From contig JBELML010000014.1 in NCBI GenBank assembly GCA_042095835.1, forward strand, positions 1 through 64,000: a stretch of 64,000 nucleotides of DNA, given 5' to 3'. This document shows positions 7,098 through 16,037 of the stretch, in pieces. The notes beneath the pieces were generated by a model, which made no database searches, was not told the DNA's origin, and saw only the letters and a list, made by a program, of their open reading frames with translations. The translations under genes were made by a program, and so were the position numbers. Positions within the stretch are counted from its first letter, which is position 1. Every line of letters starts with the position of its first letter. This stretch comes from DATFKA01 sp042095835 (GTDB lineage Bacteria > Bacteroidota > Bacteroidia > Chitinophagales > Saprospiraceae).

Positions 7098-8061
7098 CCA
7101 ATAAATCCCATTCTTCCTGGGTGAATCCTCGCTTCATTAGTGCGGGATAGAGGTGGTCAAAAAGGTTGACATAAGCTTGTATAGATTGTGTTTCTTTTTG
7201 GGGATCGTACCAACCGGCATCGTGGGAGAGTAGAATCTTTTCCAAGATGCCTGCATCTTTGGCAAAGACTAGCTTTTCAAGATGGGATTCCCAGTTCCAG
7301 CCTATACCATCAAGACTGATCCAGCAACCTGTCTTATAGGCTTGGAGATAAGCAAGGGTATCGTTTTCTGCTTGAGCGTGGACCCAAATAAAGGCTTCGG
7401 GAGCGACCCCTTCTTCTTTTAAGATTTCTAGCTGAGGCCACAATGCTTTCGCCTTTCCAGTGTGGGAGGCGATGGTCAGACCCGTGGCTAAATGGGTAAG
7501 TGCAGCAGCTCGTACAATCTTCTGATCAATTGTATCAAGTGTAGCTTGATTATCAACACTGATCTTCTGTAGGCCTGGTCGAATAGTGCTTCCATCAATT
7601 CCATTGTTGTATTCAGCTATCCACATTTGGGCAAGGTCCTCGGCTGATTTTTCATAAGCGTAGGCAGGGACATACTTATTATTGACGGCTCCATAAAGCC
7701 CAGTATTGCTTAGTATTTTTAGGCCGGTTTGTTGAGCGGCTTTTTCCAATAAAGCTACATCTCGACCAAGGAATTGAGGAGTGATTTCTACAAAATATTC
7801 TACACCTCGATCTTTCACGGCTTGTAAGTAGGGAAGCATGACCTGGAGGACCGTATCTGCTTGCCAATCATTCGGATCGATGCGATCTGCACCAATGAAA
7901 TCTACCAGAATATGTTCGTGCGTAAGCCAAATGTGCTCTCCTTGCAAGGTGTCGATCCCATTGATGTGTTGGATGATGAACGTAGGGCTACTTTCTTGCT
8001 CACAAGCACTACCCAAAAGGGCTAATAGTATTAACAAATTTCTGATCTGCTTCTTTATCAT
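7048..8061 (-). CDS. Phosphotriesterase-family hydrolase, lipoprotein
   Basis: This 337-residue protein has a lipoprotein signal (LLILLALLGSACEQ, Cys at about 20) and a phosphotriesterase-type amidohydrolase barrel. Visible metal-site motifs are LTHEHILVDF (HxH, about residues 47-55), the histidine in TIASHTGKA, FIWVHAQAEND and LSHDAGWYD (final Asp). Family members hydrolyse lactones, phosphotriesters or related esters. The natural substrate here is unknown, and lactonase activity is common. The anchor places it at the cell envelope. The gene is read leftward and its 3' end overlaps the PH remnant. Element C1 lies about 50 bases upstream of its start and may carry or disturb its promoter. Confidence 0.85.
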   Translation of the reverse strand: MIKKQIRNLLILLALLGSACEQESSPTFIIQHINGIDTLQGEHIWLTHEHILVDFIGADRIDPNDWQADTVLQVMLPYLQAVKDRGVEYFVEITPQFLGRDVALLEKAAQQTGLKILSNTGLYGAVNNKYVPAYAYEKSAEDLAQMWIAEYNNGIDGSTIRPGLQKISVDNQATLDTIDQKIVRAAALTHLATGLTIASHTGKAKALWPQLEILKEEGVAPEAFIWVHAQAENDTLAYLQAYKTGCWISLDGIGWNWESHLEKLVFAKDAGILEKILLSHDAGWYDPQKETQSIQAYVNLFDHLYPALMKRGFTQEEWDLLVKKNPVRAYGIRKRLL

Positions 8062-8112
8062 TTTAGTCGCTTTAAAGCCTTTCTGGCATTTTCATTTTCA
8101 GGATTTAAGTTA

Positions 8113-8272
8113 AGGAATAAGTCAATAATAAATTAAACATCTTTACTTGTTCTTTTGCCGCCCAGTTTCGTTAAAAAGCCTCGTTGATGCGCTGCATCGC
8201 CTGCCTTTTTTGCCTCACTGAACAGCAAAATACCTGCGTAAATCTTGTATGTTTTTTTAATGCCCCATTCCT
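8113..8272 (+). repeat. Palindromic element family C, copy C1 (160 bp)
   Basis: The ends AGGAAT (8113-8118) and ATTCCT (8267-8272) are inverted. The 47-bp core shared with families A and B lies at 8169-8215. About 90 percent of the bases match copy C2 at 57012-57171. It fills most of the non-coding 8062-8460 region. Confidence 0.9.
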
Positions 8273-8396
8273 AAGTGATTTTGCGTAATGTTCGATGGAG
8301 GCTTTTTCTTTCAGGACATAATAGGCAATAGGATTTAAAAAATTACTACTGATTTTCAGCTATTTAAAGGCATGAAACTATCAATTTCAAAGTATG

Positions 8397-8440
8397 ACTA
8401 TAAAAATAGTTGCATTTGATTTTTAATAGTTATATCTTTG
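8397..8440 (+). promoter_or_regulatory. Promoter with overlapping BlaI-type dyad
   Basis: A Bacteroidota-type promoter is visible: TTG at 8410-8412, 20 bases, then TATCTTTG at 8433-8440, matching the TAnnTTTG consensus. The perfect dyad ACTAT-AAAA-ATAGT (8397-8410) overlaps the upstream element. Its half-site/AAAA/half-site geometry is the same as at the second BlaI locus (17701). It is probably the autoregulatory operator of the BlaI gene starting at 8461. Confidence 0.65.
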
Positions 8441-8460
8441 ATTTGTAATAATTGGTGATT

Positions 8461-8841
8461 ATGGATAATAATTTGGAAAAGCTGACGCAAAAGGAAGAAG
8501 AAGTGATGCAGGTACTTTGGAAATTAGAGCAAGGATTCCTAGGAGACCTCCTAGATGAAATGCCAGTACCGAAGCCACATCGCAATACCGTAGCGACGGT
8601 TATTAACCGCTTGAAAAAGAAAGGCTACATCGGCGCAGAACCTTTTGGACCAGCAAATCGCTATTATCCATTGGTCTCTAAAGCCAATTATAAGAAAGTC
8701 TTTTTTGATAAAATCTTGGACAGCTATTTCGATAAATCACACAAAAGCTTCTTAGCCTATTTCGCCAAGGAGGAGAAAGTATCGAAGGCTGATTTGGAGG
8801 AAATTATCCGCATGATTGAAGGGAAAGAGGAGAGGGAGTGA
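8461..8841 (+). CDS. BlaI/MecI-family transcriptional repressor (locus 1)
   Basis: The protein has about 126 residues. The N-terminal winged helix (LTQKEEEVMQVLWKLEQGFL, then HRNTVATVINRLKKKGYI) and the C-terminal dimerisation helices are those of BlaI/MecI repressors. In the known systems an M56 membrane protease triggers cleavage of the repressor in response to an external signal. The partner protease gene follows at 9053. The ATG at 8461 is preferred over a TTG at 8452. A dyad overlapping the promoter at 8397 suggests autoregulation. No beta-lactamase is nearby, so the regulated function is unlikely to be beta-lactam resistance. Confidence 0.9.
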   Translation: MDNNLEKLTQKEEEVMQVLWKLEQGFLGDLLDEMPVPKPHRNTVATVINRLKKKGYIGAEPFGPANRYYPLVSKANYKKVFFDKILDSYFDKSHKSFLAYFAKEEKVSKADLEEIIRMIEGKEERE

Positions 8842-9010
8842 CTTTGGGACTGGGGGCGTCGAGACTGGGAGACTGTGGGACTGGGAGACTTTGTGTGTCG
8901 GGAAGGAGTGACTGGGAGACTGTGGGACTTGGAGACTTTGTGCGTCGGGAAGGGGAGACTGGGGGACTGGGAGATGTGATGTCGAGAAGCAGGGACTGGG
9001 GAGCTTAAGT
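8842..9010 (+). repeat. G-rich degenerate tandem repeat between BlaI and M56 genes
   Basis: The stretch repeats GGGAGACTGTGGGACTGGGA-like units, each followed by GACTTTGTGNGTCGGGAAGG. At least two long units (starting near 8865 and 8910) and several partial ones are visible. It is strongly purine/G-rich on the + strand with many GGG runs, so G-quadruplexes are possible. It separates the repressor and protease genes by 211 bases, unusual for this gene pair. Confidence 0.8.
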
Positions 9011-9052
9011 GATAAATGATATTGACCTATTTATACATTTACTCATTATACA

Positions 9053-11083
9053 TTGATCTATCTACAATACATATTTTATTCCAGCTTAATCATTGCTGTA
9101 CTGACGGGCTTCTACTGGGTATTCTTACGCAGGGAGACTTTCTATGCCTGGAATAGATGGGTACTGCTTGGTGGATTACTAGTAGCTCTGGTCTATCCAT
9201 TGATTCCTGTTCCTGATTCCCTAGTATTGTTAAAACAGGGAATAGAAGAAGCGATTATTCCGGAGGAATTACCCGATGAAAACGTTGAAACAAGGCCGCT
9301 TGAACTACTTGCAGACGAAGAGACCCAATTGGTGCCAAATCCAGATCTAGCCGATCCTATTGTAGCTACTCCATCAATAGAATGGCAGCTGATGCTATTT
9401 TGGATGTATATTGTTGGACTCGTTTTGTTACTCTTTCGTTTGATTGTTCAACTTTTTGGTCTCGGATTACAGCTACGTAAGGCCAAGGTGACAAAAGGGA
9501 AGCAATACCATTTGGCAAGCTTGGAGGCGGATACTGCTCCTTTTTCTTTTGGGAAATACATTTTTCTCAACCCAAACCAATACAACGAAGCGGAGTTTGT
9601 GCAGATTCTGCAGCATGAGAAAATACACGTACGTTTACAGCATACCTTTGATTTGATTCTGGCCGAGCTATTGACCATTATACAGTGGTTCAATCCGATG
9701 GCTTGGCTCTACCGCTACCTGACGGTCGAAAACCTGGAATTCCAGGTCGACGAGAAAATCTTGGCCTCTGGCGAGGACAAGAAAAACTACCAGTACCATT
9801 TGTTGAAGATTGCGATTCCAAATTATCCTTTATCCATCACCACCAATTACAATCAATCATTGATTAAAAAAAGGATTACCATGATGAATCAAAAAAAATC
9901 TTCTTTGAGTGTGGTTTCAAAATACGCACTCTTGTTACCTGTATTGTTTATAAGCTTAGTAGCGTTTAGAGAGGCTAGTCCCCAGAGGGACACTAGTGCC
10001 CCTTATGAACGGGTTTATGTATTTGTATCTGATCGTGCAACTCAAGAAGAGTTACGTACTTTACAAGAGGAGCTACGGCAGGATGGATTTTCACTACAAT
10101 TCAAAGATTTGAAATTTGAGGGTAAGCTCATCAAAGAAGCCTTAGTCGTTTTTGTAGAAGGAGAAGAGGTGCTCGGCGTGAGTCAATTCGAAAGAGGAGA
10201 AGTAGAGCAATTCTTGTTTTTCAGTAGAGAAAGAGATTTGGACCAGCATGGTACAGGTTTTTCCCAAGCAACAATTCAACGGATACTCGAGCTAGATGCT
10301 AATGATAGAGTTTATAGTGCGGGTGCCTCTTCTTCTGCATACATTGCCTCCGTCATGCAATCTGCTCTGGATCGTTTCGACGCTATAGAAGAGCAAGGCC
10401 GTGATGAGGGCGAATTAACCAAAACAAAAGGCTCTTATATCACCTCTTATGACAAGGTGGACCAAGGTGTATTTAACCAAGTTAAAAAGGAAGTATTAGA
10501 CACTAAAGGTAAGGTTACTTATACCGTTGATGGCCTACCTTGGGAAGCTAGTGAGGTGTGGAATCTTGAACCCAAAGAGGTCCAAAAAATGGTAGTCGGT
10601 CATATTCAGTATCAAGAAAAAGATCGTCAAGGAAATGTAGTCTCTTCCTCGCCTTGGGATTTAGAAATTAAGATTTCCAGAGCCTTTCCAGAAGAGGAAG
10701 AAACCAATCTTAGCAAGGGCACTTACTGCATAATGACCGCAAGAGTCACAGAGAGGGATCTCAAAAAAATGCAAGAGGAGCTAGAGCGACGCGGCATCAA
10801 CTTCTATATCAACAACAAGAACTTCAACGATGGCTATCTGACGCAGATTTCCTTTGATTGGGAAGGCCGTAAAGGGCACCACTCCAATGGTAGTTATACC
10901 TTTGACGACCCTTCCTCCAAGGTTTATTTCTACGTCGGTAACAATAGAAAGGGAAACCAGATCACTGGCAACGGCAGTCGCTCTAAAAATACCCAGGTTT
11001 GGGTGCAGGGCGAGCAGATGCCGGCTAGTGTACGCCGAGCGATTGAAAGCACCAATTCAGGCTATAAGATTGGGTCTTTCTAA
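9053..11083 (+). CDS. BlaR1-like M56 membrane metalloprotease/sensor (locus 1)
   Basis: This 676-residue protein has N-terminal membrane spans (about 5-25 and 35-55, a pair near 110-130), an M56 zinc-protease domain with HEKIH at about 188-192, and the downstream EFQVDEKIL motif. A final membrane span at about 288-305 is followed by a large extracytoplasmic region. That region contains two related segments: ATQEELRTLQEELRQDGFSL (about 330) and VTERDLKKMQEELERRGINF (about 565). It is the likely sensor that relieves repression by the upstream BlaI. A TTG start is used because an in-frame stop lies just upstream and no ATG is available. The ligand is unknown. Confidence 0.85.
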   Translation: MIYLQYIFYSSLIIAVLTGFYWVFLRRETFYAWNRWVLLGGLLVALVYPLIPVPDSLVLLKQGIEEAIIPEELPDENVETRPLELLADEETQLVPNPDLADPIVATPSIEWQLMLFWMYIVGLVLLLFRLIVQLFGLGLQLRKAKVTKGKQYHLASLEADTAPFSFGKYIFLNPNQYNEAEFVQILQHEKIHVRLQHTFDLILAELLTIIQWFNPMAWLYRYLTVENLEFQVDEKILASGEDKKNYQYHLLKIAIPNYPLSITTNYNQSLIKKRITMMNQKKSSLSVVSKYALLLPVLFISLVAFREASPQRDTSAPYERVYVFVSDRATQEELRTLQEELRQDGFSLQFKDLKFEGKLIKEALVVFVEGEEVLGVSQFERGEVEQFLFFSRERDLDQHGTGFSQATIQRILELDANDRVYSAGASSSAYIASVMQSALDRFDAIEEQGRDEGELTKTKGSYITSYDKVDQGVFNQVKKEVLDTKGKVTYTVDGLPWEASEVWNLEPKEVQKMVVGHIQYQEKDRQGNVVSSSPWDLEIKISRAFPEEEETNLSKGTYCIMTARVTERDLKKMQEELERRGINFYINNKNFNDGYLTQISFDWEGRKGHHSNGSYTFDDPSSKVYFYVGNNRKGNQITGNGSRSKNTQVWVQGEQMPASVRRAIESTNSGYKIGSF

Positions 11084-11102
11084 CATTGCGTACATCCATA
11101 GC

Positions 11103-11141
11103 CAAAAGGGAGTATGAAGTTTAGACTTTGTACTCCTTTTG
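11103..11141 (+). terminator. Probable terminator after M56 locus 1
   Basis: CAAAAGGGAGTA (11103-11114) can pair with TACTCCTTTTG (11131-11141) with one bulge, leaving a T-rich 3' arm. It lies 20 bases after the M56 stop. Confidence 0.5.
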
Positions 11142-11235
11142 TCATTAATCTAACAAGACACAAGGAATATTTCTGAGTAGAATAAGTATTTTGGTGTATA
11201 CTAATTTTATACACACAAACTAAACACACCCTGAG

Positions 11236-14200
11236 ATGAAGCGATCAACCTTAGTTTCCAGTCTATTATTTAGCTGTTTCTTCCCTTTATTTGCCCAGGT
11301 GGCTCCACCACAAATCATCACTGAAAAGTTGTCGTATACCGTAGACGATATTCAATTTGGAGATATTGATAATGATGGTGATTTAGACATCCTCACCGTT
11401 GCTTCAGATCAAGTTTTGGATAGACCATTTTTTTGGTTCGAGAACCAAGATGGTGAAGTTCAAAAAGAGCCCCTTCTTATTGGAGACTTCGATTTTATAG
11501 GGACAACCTATTTCCTTGAGGACATTAATAATGATCAAGCACTTGATATTGTTTTTACGGCATCTGTTGGCGATGGCAACCTCATAAGAGCATTAATTAA
11601 TAATGGACAAGGGGCGTTTCTACTACAAGATTTGATTGGTCCTAATTTCTCTGGTGGTTTACATGATTTCACGATGATCGATGTAGACCAGAACGGTACT
11701 AAGGACATTCTATTTGCTAGAGGTGACAGTGATAGTCAACTGGTGTATTATCCAAATGATGGATTAGGAAATATTGGGGCTGAGGTATTCATTGCTGATG
11801 AAGTTGATTTTTTCAATGGGGCGTTTATTGTAGTTGATTTAGATACTAGTGGTACCGAGGATTTGATTATTCATGATCCAGGGTCTGGTGAGACCGCTTT
11901 AAGATGGTATAAAACAAAGGCGCAGGGTGGCTTTGAATCTCCTGTATTAATTAATTTAGCTGATCTAGGTAGCGTTAATGAAATCTATTTTACTGATATC
12001 AACCAAGATGGGTTACCAGATTTATTTGCGACGACTTATAATCCTGAAAACGGGGTTCAGTTGCCTGAAAAAGTGATATGGAAAGAGAATCTGCGTAATG
12101 ATCAATTCGGTGAAACAAATTTTATCCTAGAAGAAGAAACTGGCACATTTTTAACTTCTCCTTTTTTGGTTGATTTTGACCAAGATGGGGACATGGACTT
12201 TTTTTATAAACCTCCCAGTAATCCGATTGCTCGCATCACCTGGTACAGTAATGATGGAGATGGAAACTTTTCTTTAAGGAACCAAAACTATGAAAACATA
12301 CCCGACATTCCATTGTTAAGTGACTTTCGACTGGTAGATCTTAATGGAGATAAAAGATTGGATATCTTTTTAGTTGATCCTCGCATTGTTTGGCTAGCAA
12401 GTAAAGCTCCTTTCGAGTACGAACGAGTAGAATATATCTATTCCTATCAACCGCTAGCCGACCCAGTAGTAGTGGATGATAATCAAGATGGGAAGCAAAG
12501 TGTAGTTGTATACGACTTTAGTCTAGCGGAGAAAAATATTGACTTATTCCAAAATAACGGTCTTGGTTTTTTTACTCCAGCTCAAACGCTTCTTCGCACA
12601 GATCAGCTATTCTCCGATCTTGAGATAGAAGATTTGGATGGAGACGGATTTAGGGATATAGCCAATATTAGATCCGCTCCTGATCAGAGGCTATCTATCC
12701 TATGGGGAAATACTGATCGGGGAATGGATTCCACTACCGTGTCAGATTTAACTACTGCCAGTAGCAATATAATCTTGACAGACTTTAACCAAGATCAACA
12801 AGTTGATATTCTGGTGTATGACCGATCAGGTTCTAGTATAGATATTTTATTTAATCAAGGAAATCGAGAATTTAGGGAAGTATCGGTATTTACTACGCCC
12901 TTATTTCAATCGATTCCGTATATGGATGTAGGAGATTACAATGGAGATGGTCGCATTGATATCGTCTACGCCGCAGTGCAAAGCTTTGGGATAGAATTGT
13001 TTGCTTTAATCCAACAAATAGAGGGTACATTTTTGAGTACTAAACTGACAACACTCCCTATTGATTTTAGCCTGAAAGGACTTGAGGCCATCGAAGATAT
13101 AAAAAGAGATACTACTCAGTTCGTTTTGTGTTATTTCAACAACCAGACAGATTCTACCCACTTTGCTTTATTGGGAAATGACCCCAATCAGGCACCAAAA
13201 GAATTACTGCAAATTGAAGGGCGAGGAGATTATTTCATGGCCTTTAATTTTAATGGTGATCAAGAGGCTGATATTTTATTCGCTAGAGATACGGAATTAG
13301 ACCTATTTCAACTGAGTATTTGGACTAGTAGAGAGGGGACTTATCAAGAACTACCCCTTTTTGATCCAATATCCTTTGAACGCCTCATTCTTAATCATGG
13401 CGACTTTGATGGCGATGGTGATCAAGATATACTCCTAGGACAAGCGAATGAATTTAGTAGTATATTTCACCAAGTAGTTTGGTACGAAAACCTATCTGGC
13501 TCACCCTCCATTCAAGGGCGCACCTTTTGGGATGAAAATGGCAATGGCGTTTATGATGAAGGAGAACGTGGCCTAGGCCTTGTGCAGACCTTTTTGGAAC
13601 CCCTGGCCCGATCTGCTTTTACCAACCCATCTGGAGCATTCCAATATTTTGTAGAAGAAGGTAGCTATCAGATTTTTGCAGAAACTCCTGAATCCTGTTG
13701 GATGCCTACTACGCCTACGGCGATCCAAGTGGAGGTAACTAAGGAAAGTACACCTAATATTGACTTTGGCTTTCAACCGGATGGCGCGACGAAAAGCTTA
13801 AGTACTAACATTCGATCCGCCATCACACGATGTGGCTTCAATGTCCTATTTTGGGCCAATGTCTTTAACGACGGTTGCCAAACGCAAAGTGGACAACTGA
13901 AAATTGTCTGGGATGGAGATTTGGAGATCGCTGCACAACCCGAGTTTACCTATACGATAATTGATGATACTTTGACGATCAATATTGATCCGCTTGCACC
14001 ATTAGAGCAAATTCAGCTGGAACTCCTTCTTCAAATGCCAGGCGTAGAAGCCATCGGTGACAGCATCACCGTTACTGCTCTCGCTTACAACAGTGACGGC
14101 ACACTCGCAGATAAATACGGCTACTCCTCCGAAATCCGCTGCGCTTACGACCCCAACGACAAACTCGCGAATCCCAACCGTGGAGGCGATAACAACTACG

Positions 14201-14871
14201 CCCTATTCAGCGAGACGATGGAATACACGATCCGCTTCCAAAACACAGGAAACGATACTGCCTTTACGGTAGAGATTGTAGACACTATCCATCCCAATCT
14301 AGACCTCACTACTTTACAGCCTTTAAATGCAAGTCACGATTTCACTACTTTGATTGATGAACCGAGCCGAACCGTCACCTTCCGCTTTGAAAATATCCTT
14401 CTACCAGATAGCACCACCAACGAGCCACTGAGTCACGGCTATGTCTCCTTCAGCATTGAATCGATGGAAGGATTGGACGAACGTAGTATCATCGAAAACC
14501 GAGCAGGGATTTACTTCGACTTCAATCCGCCGATTATTACGAATACGGTGTCTAATACGCTGGTGACGACGATTCCAGTAGATGTCACCTCTGTGTGGGT
14601 TGGTGGGTTGGAGGGTATGCGGGTTGGGGTGTATCCGAATCCGTTTGGCGAGGTGGTGCAGTTGCGGGTGGAGGCGGAGCGTGGGGAGCGTTTGCAGTTG
14701 CGGATATTTGATTTATTGGGAAGGGAAATTGCAGATGAATTTCTAAATATTCGTAAAGGAGAGCAATCTATAAGCATTGAGTGTTTGTCAAACGTACCAC
14801 CTGGGGCCTACATGATTCAACTTACGAACTTCAAGCAAATATGGAGTAGTAAGATCATCAAAAACCGCTAA
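11236..14871 (+). CDS. Large secreted FG-GAP/VCBS repeat protein with T9SS sorting tail
   Basis: This 1211-residue protein starts with a signal peptide (ending PLFAQ). Residues 40-770 contain many FG-GAP/VCBS-type propeller repeats with calcium-binding loops (DIDNDGDLDILT, DFDQDGDMDFFY, DFDGDGDQDILL). An SdrD-B-like segment (GRTFWDENGNGVYDEGERGL, about 760) is followed by a DUF7619-like domain (CAYDPNDK to FDFNPPIITNTV). The type A T9SS tail (VGVYPNPFGE to the C-terminus) directs export by the type IX system and surface attachment. Base composition changes in the last kilobase: the 14060-14530 part is C-rich and 14590-14710 is very G-rich. The function is probably adhesion or surface display. 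It converges on the next gene through a 25-bp hairpin. Confidence 0.9.
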   Translation: MKRSTLVSSLLFSCFFPLFAQVAPPQIITEKLSYTVDDIQFGDIDNDGDLDILTVASDQVLDRPFFWFENQDGEVQKEPLLIGDFDFIGTTYFLEDINNDQALDIVFTASVGDGNLIRALINNGQGAFLLQDLIGPNFSGGLHDFTMIDVDQNGTKDILFARGDSDSQLVYYPNDGLGNIGAEVFIADEVDFFNGAFIVVDLDTSGTEDLIIHDPGSGETALRWYKTKAQGGFESPVLINLADLGSVNEIYFTDINQDGLPDLFATTYNPENGVQLPEKVIWKENLRNDQFGETNFILEEETGTFLTSPFLVDFDQDGDMDFFYKPPSNPIARITWYSNDGDGNFSLRNQNYENIPDIPLLSDFRLVDLNGDKRLDIFLVDPRIVWLASKAPFEYERVEYIYSYQPLADPVVVDDNQDGKQSVVVYDFSLAEKNIDLFQNNGLGFFTPAQTLLRTDQLFSDLEIEDLDGDGFRDIANIRSAPDQRLSILWGNTDRGMDSTTVSDLTTASSNIILTDFNQDQQVDILVYDRSGSSIDILFNQGNREFREVSVFTTPLFQSIPYMDVGDYNGDGRIDIVYAAVQSFGIELFALIQQIEGTFLSTKLTTLPIDFSLKGLEAIEDIKRDTTQFVLCYFNNQTDSTHFALLGNDPNQAPKELLQIEGRGDYFMAFNFNGDQEADILFARDTELDLFQLSIWTSREGTYQELPLFDPISFERLILNHGDFDGDGDQDILLGQANEFSSIFHQVVWYENLSGSPSIQGRTFWDENGNGVYDEGERGLGLVQTFLEPLARSAFTNPSGAFQYFVEEGSYQIFAETPESCWMPTTPTAIQVEVTKESTPNIDFGFQPDGATKSLSTNIRSAITRCGFNVLFWANVFNDGCQTQSGQLKIVWDGDLEIAAQPEFTYTIIDDTLTINIDPLAPLEQIQLELLLQMPGVEAIGDSITVTALAYNSDGTLADKYGYSSEIRCAYDPNDKLANPNRGGDNNYALFSETMEYTIRFQNTGNDTAFTVEIVDTIHPNLDLTTLQPLNASHDFTTLIDEPSRTVTFRFENILLPDSTTNEPLSHGYVSFSIESMEGLDERSIIENRAGIYFDFNPPIITNTVSNTLVTTIPVDVTSVWVGGLEGMRVGVYPNPFGEVVQLRVEAERGERLQLRIFDLLGREIADEFLNIRKGEQSISIECLSNVPPGAYMIQLTNFKQIWSSKIIKNR

Positions 14872-14873
14872 AA

Positions 14874-14926
14874 GGATTATAAGATGGTGGCTTTGTAACT
14901 CTTACAAAGCCACCATCTTATAATCC
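14874..14926. terminator. Bidirectional terminator, perfect 25-bp stem
   Basis: Bases 14874-14898 and 14902-14926 are perfect reverse complements around a CTC loop. The hairpin begins 2 bases after the stop of the T9SS protein and ends 6 bases before the stop of the convergent NHL gene. Its arms lack long T-runs. Confidence 0.9.
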
Positions 14927-14932
14927 ATACCT

Positions 14933-15877
14933 TTACTTCCGTTCAATCACTTTTACAACTACTGGGTTGAGCGGTGGCCCTGTGCCAAGCAGCCTGCTGA
15001 CTACGTATATTTGACTACCATCGGGGCTGATTGCTATCCCATTTGGAATATAAAACTCAGCCGTTATACCATCTCCGTCTGCATTGCCGCTCTGGCCACT
15101 TCCTGCAATTAAAGCTACTTCACCAGAGCGGTCGACCTGGAAGACTTGGTTGGCCTGCCTACCTACGACGTACAGGTGATTATCACGATACTCAATGTGT
15201 GCTAATGACCCACTTGGGAGCGATGCAAATACGGATATCTCCCCTTCTGGCGTCACTTTCAGTACTTTATCATTATTGAAATTGACTGGGTAGAGATTGC
15301 CAGCATCATCTATGGTAATCCCATTAGGACAATTCAATAAATTACTTTCAACAAAAATTTCAGCTTCTCCTTCGGGTGTGATCTTTGAGATGGAATTTCC
15401 ACCGCAGTTACAAACATATACATTGTCACTATCATCTAGTACCACACCAACGGGGCTCCTGAAACCAGTACCAAGAAAGGTGCTAACGCCTCCTTCTGGC
15501 GTGATTTTGCTGAGCGAATTACCGGCGATATTGGCTTGGAATAAATTGCCCTGGCTATCAAAAGCGTTTCCCGAAGGACCACGCAAACCAGTGGCAAAGA
15601 TCGATAAGGCCCCGTCTGTCGGATCTACCTTGGTCACTTGTATTCCATTCGCATTATTAATCTGATCTCCAAAATCAGCAACGTAGAGGAAACCCGCAGC
15701 ATCGATAGTGGCATCGCCACTTCCATTGAAGGACTCGGTCAGTGTCCGGACGGTGTATTCCGATCTCAAGTCAGTAACTTCGGGTTCGGTGGGATTGGGA
15801 TTGGAAATATCATCGCTGTCATTACAGGAAAGGTAAGCAAGCATACTAAAGGCCAAAATCAAAAGTTTCATTTTCAT
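14933..15877 (-). CDS. NHL/SMP-30-like beta-propeller lipoprotein
   Basis: This 314-residue protein has a lipoprotein signal (FSMLAYLSCND, Cys at about 18) followed by six propeller blades of the NHL/Vgb/SMP-30 kind. Repeated motifs are GDATIDAAGFLYVADFGD, GNAFDSQGNLFQANIAGN, GVVLDDSDNVYVCNCGGN, GITIDDAGNLYPVNFNND and GIAISPDGSQIYVVS. Each blade ends in the SKITPEG type of turn. Such proteins bind ligands or act as lactonase-like enzymes, and no specific activity can be assigned. It is anchored in the envelope. The gene is read leftward and converges on the T9SS protein. Confidence 0.85.
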   Translation of the reverse strand: MKMKLLILAFSMLAYLSCNDSDDISNPNPTEPEVTDLRSEYTVRTLTESFNGSGDATIDAAGFLYVADFGDQINNANGIQVTKVDPTDGALSIFATGLRGPSGNAFDSQGNLFQANIAGNSLSKITPEGGVSTFLGTGFRSPVGVVLDDSDNVYVCNCGGNSISKITPEGEAEIFVESNLLNCPNGITIDDAGNLYPVNFNNDKVLKVTPEGEISVFASLPSGSLAHIEYRDNHLYVVGRQANQVFQVDRSGEVALIAGSGQSGNADGDGITAEFYIPNGIAISPDGSQIYVVSRLLGTGPPLNPVVVKVIERK

Positions 15878-16037
15878 TCCGAGTGATTTAATTTATAACT
15901 TGTTAACGGCCGAAAGGTAATTGGAGGAAGATTGGCTTCCAAGAGCTGGTTTTCTCATTTTTGAGATATGAGAAGAATAGATAGAGCTAATCCGATAGCC
16001 AATTTTTACGGAAGAATTCAAAAACCACTAAGGTGCC

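Noticed and set aside
8461..11083. Beta-lactam resistance operon
   Set aside because: BlaI and M56 genes are present, but no beta-lactamase or PBP2a gene is nearby and the sensor lacks a penicillin-binding domain.
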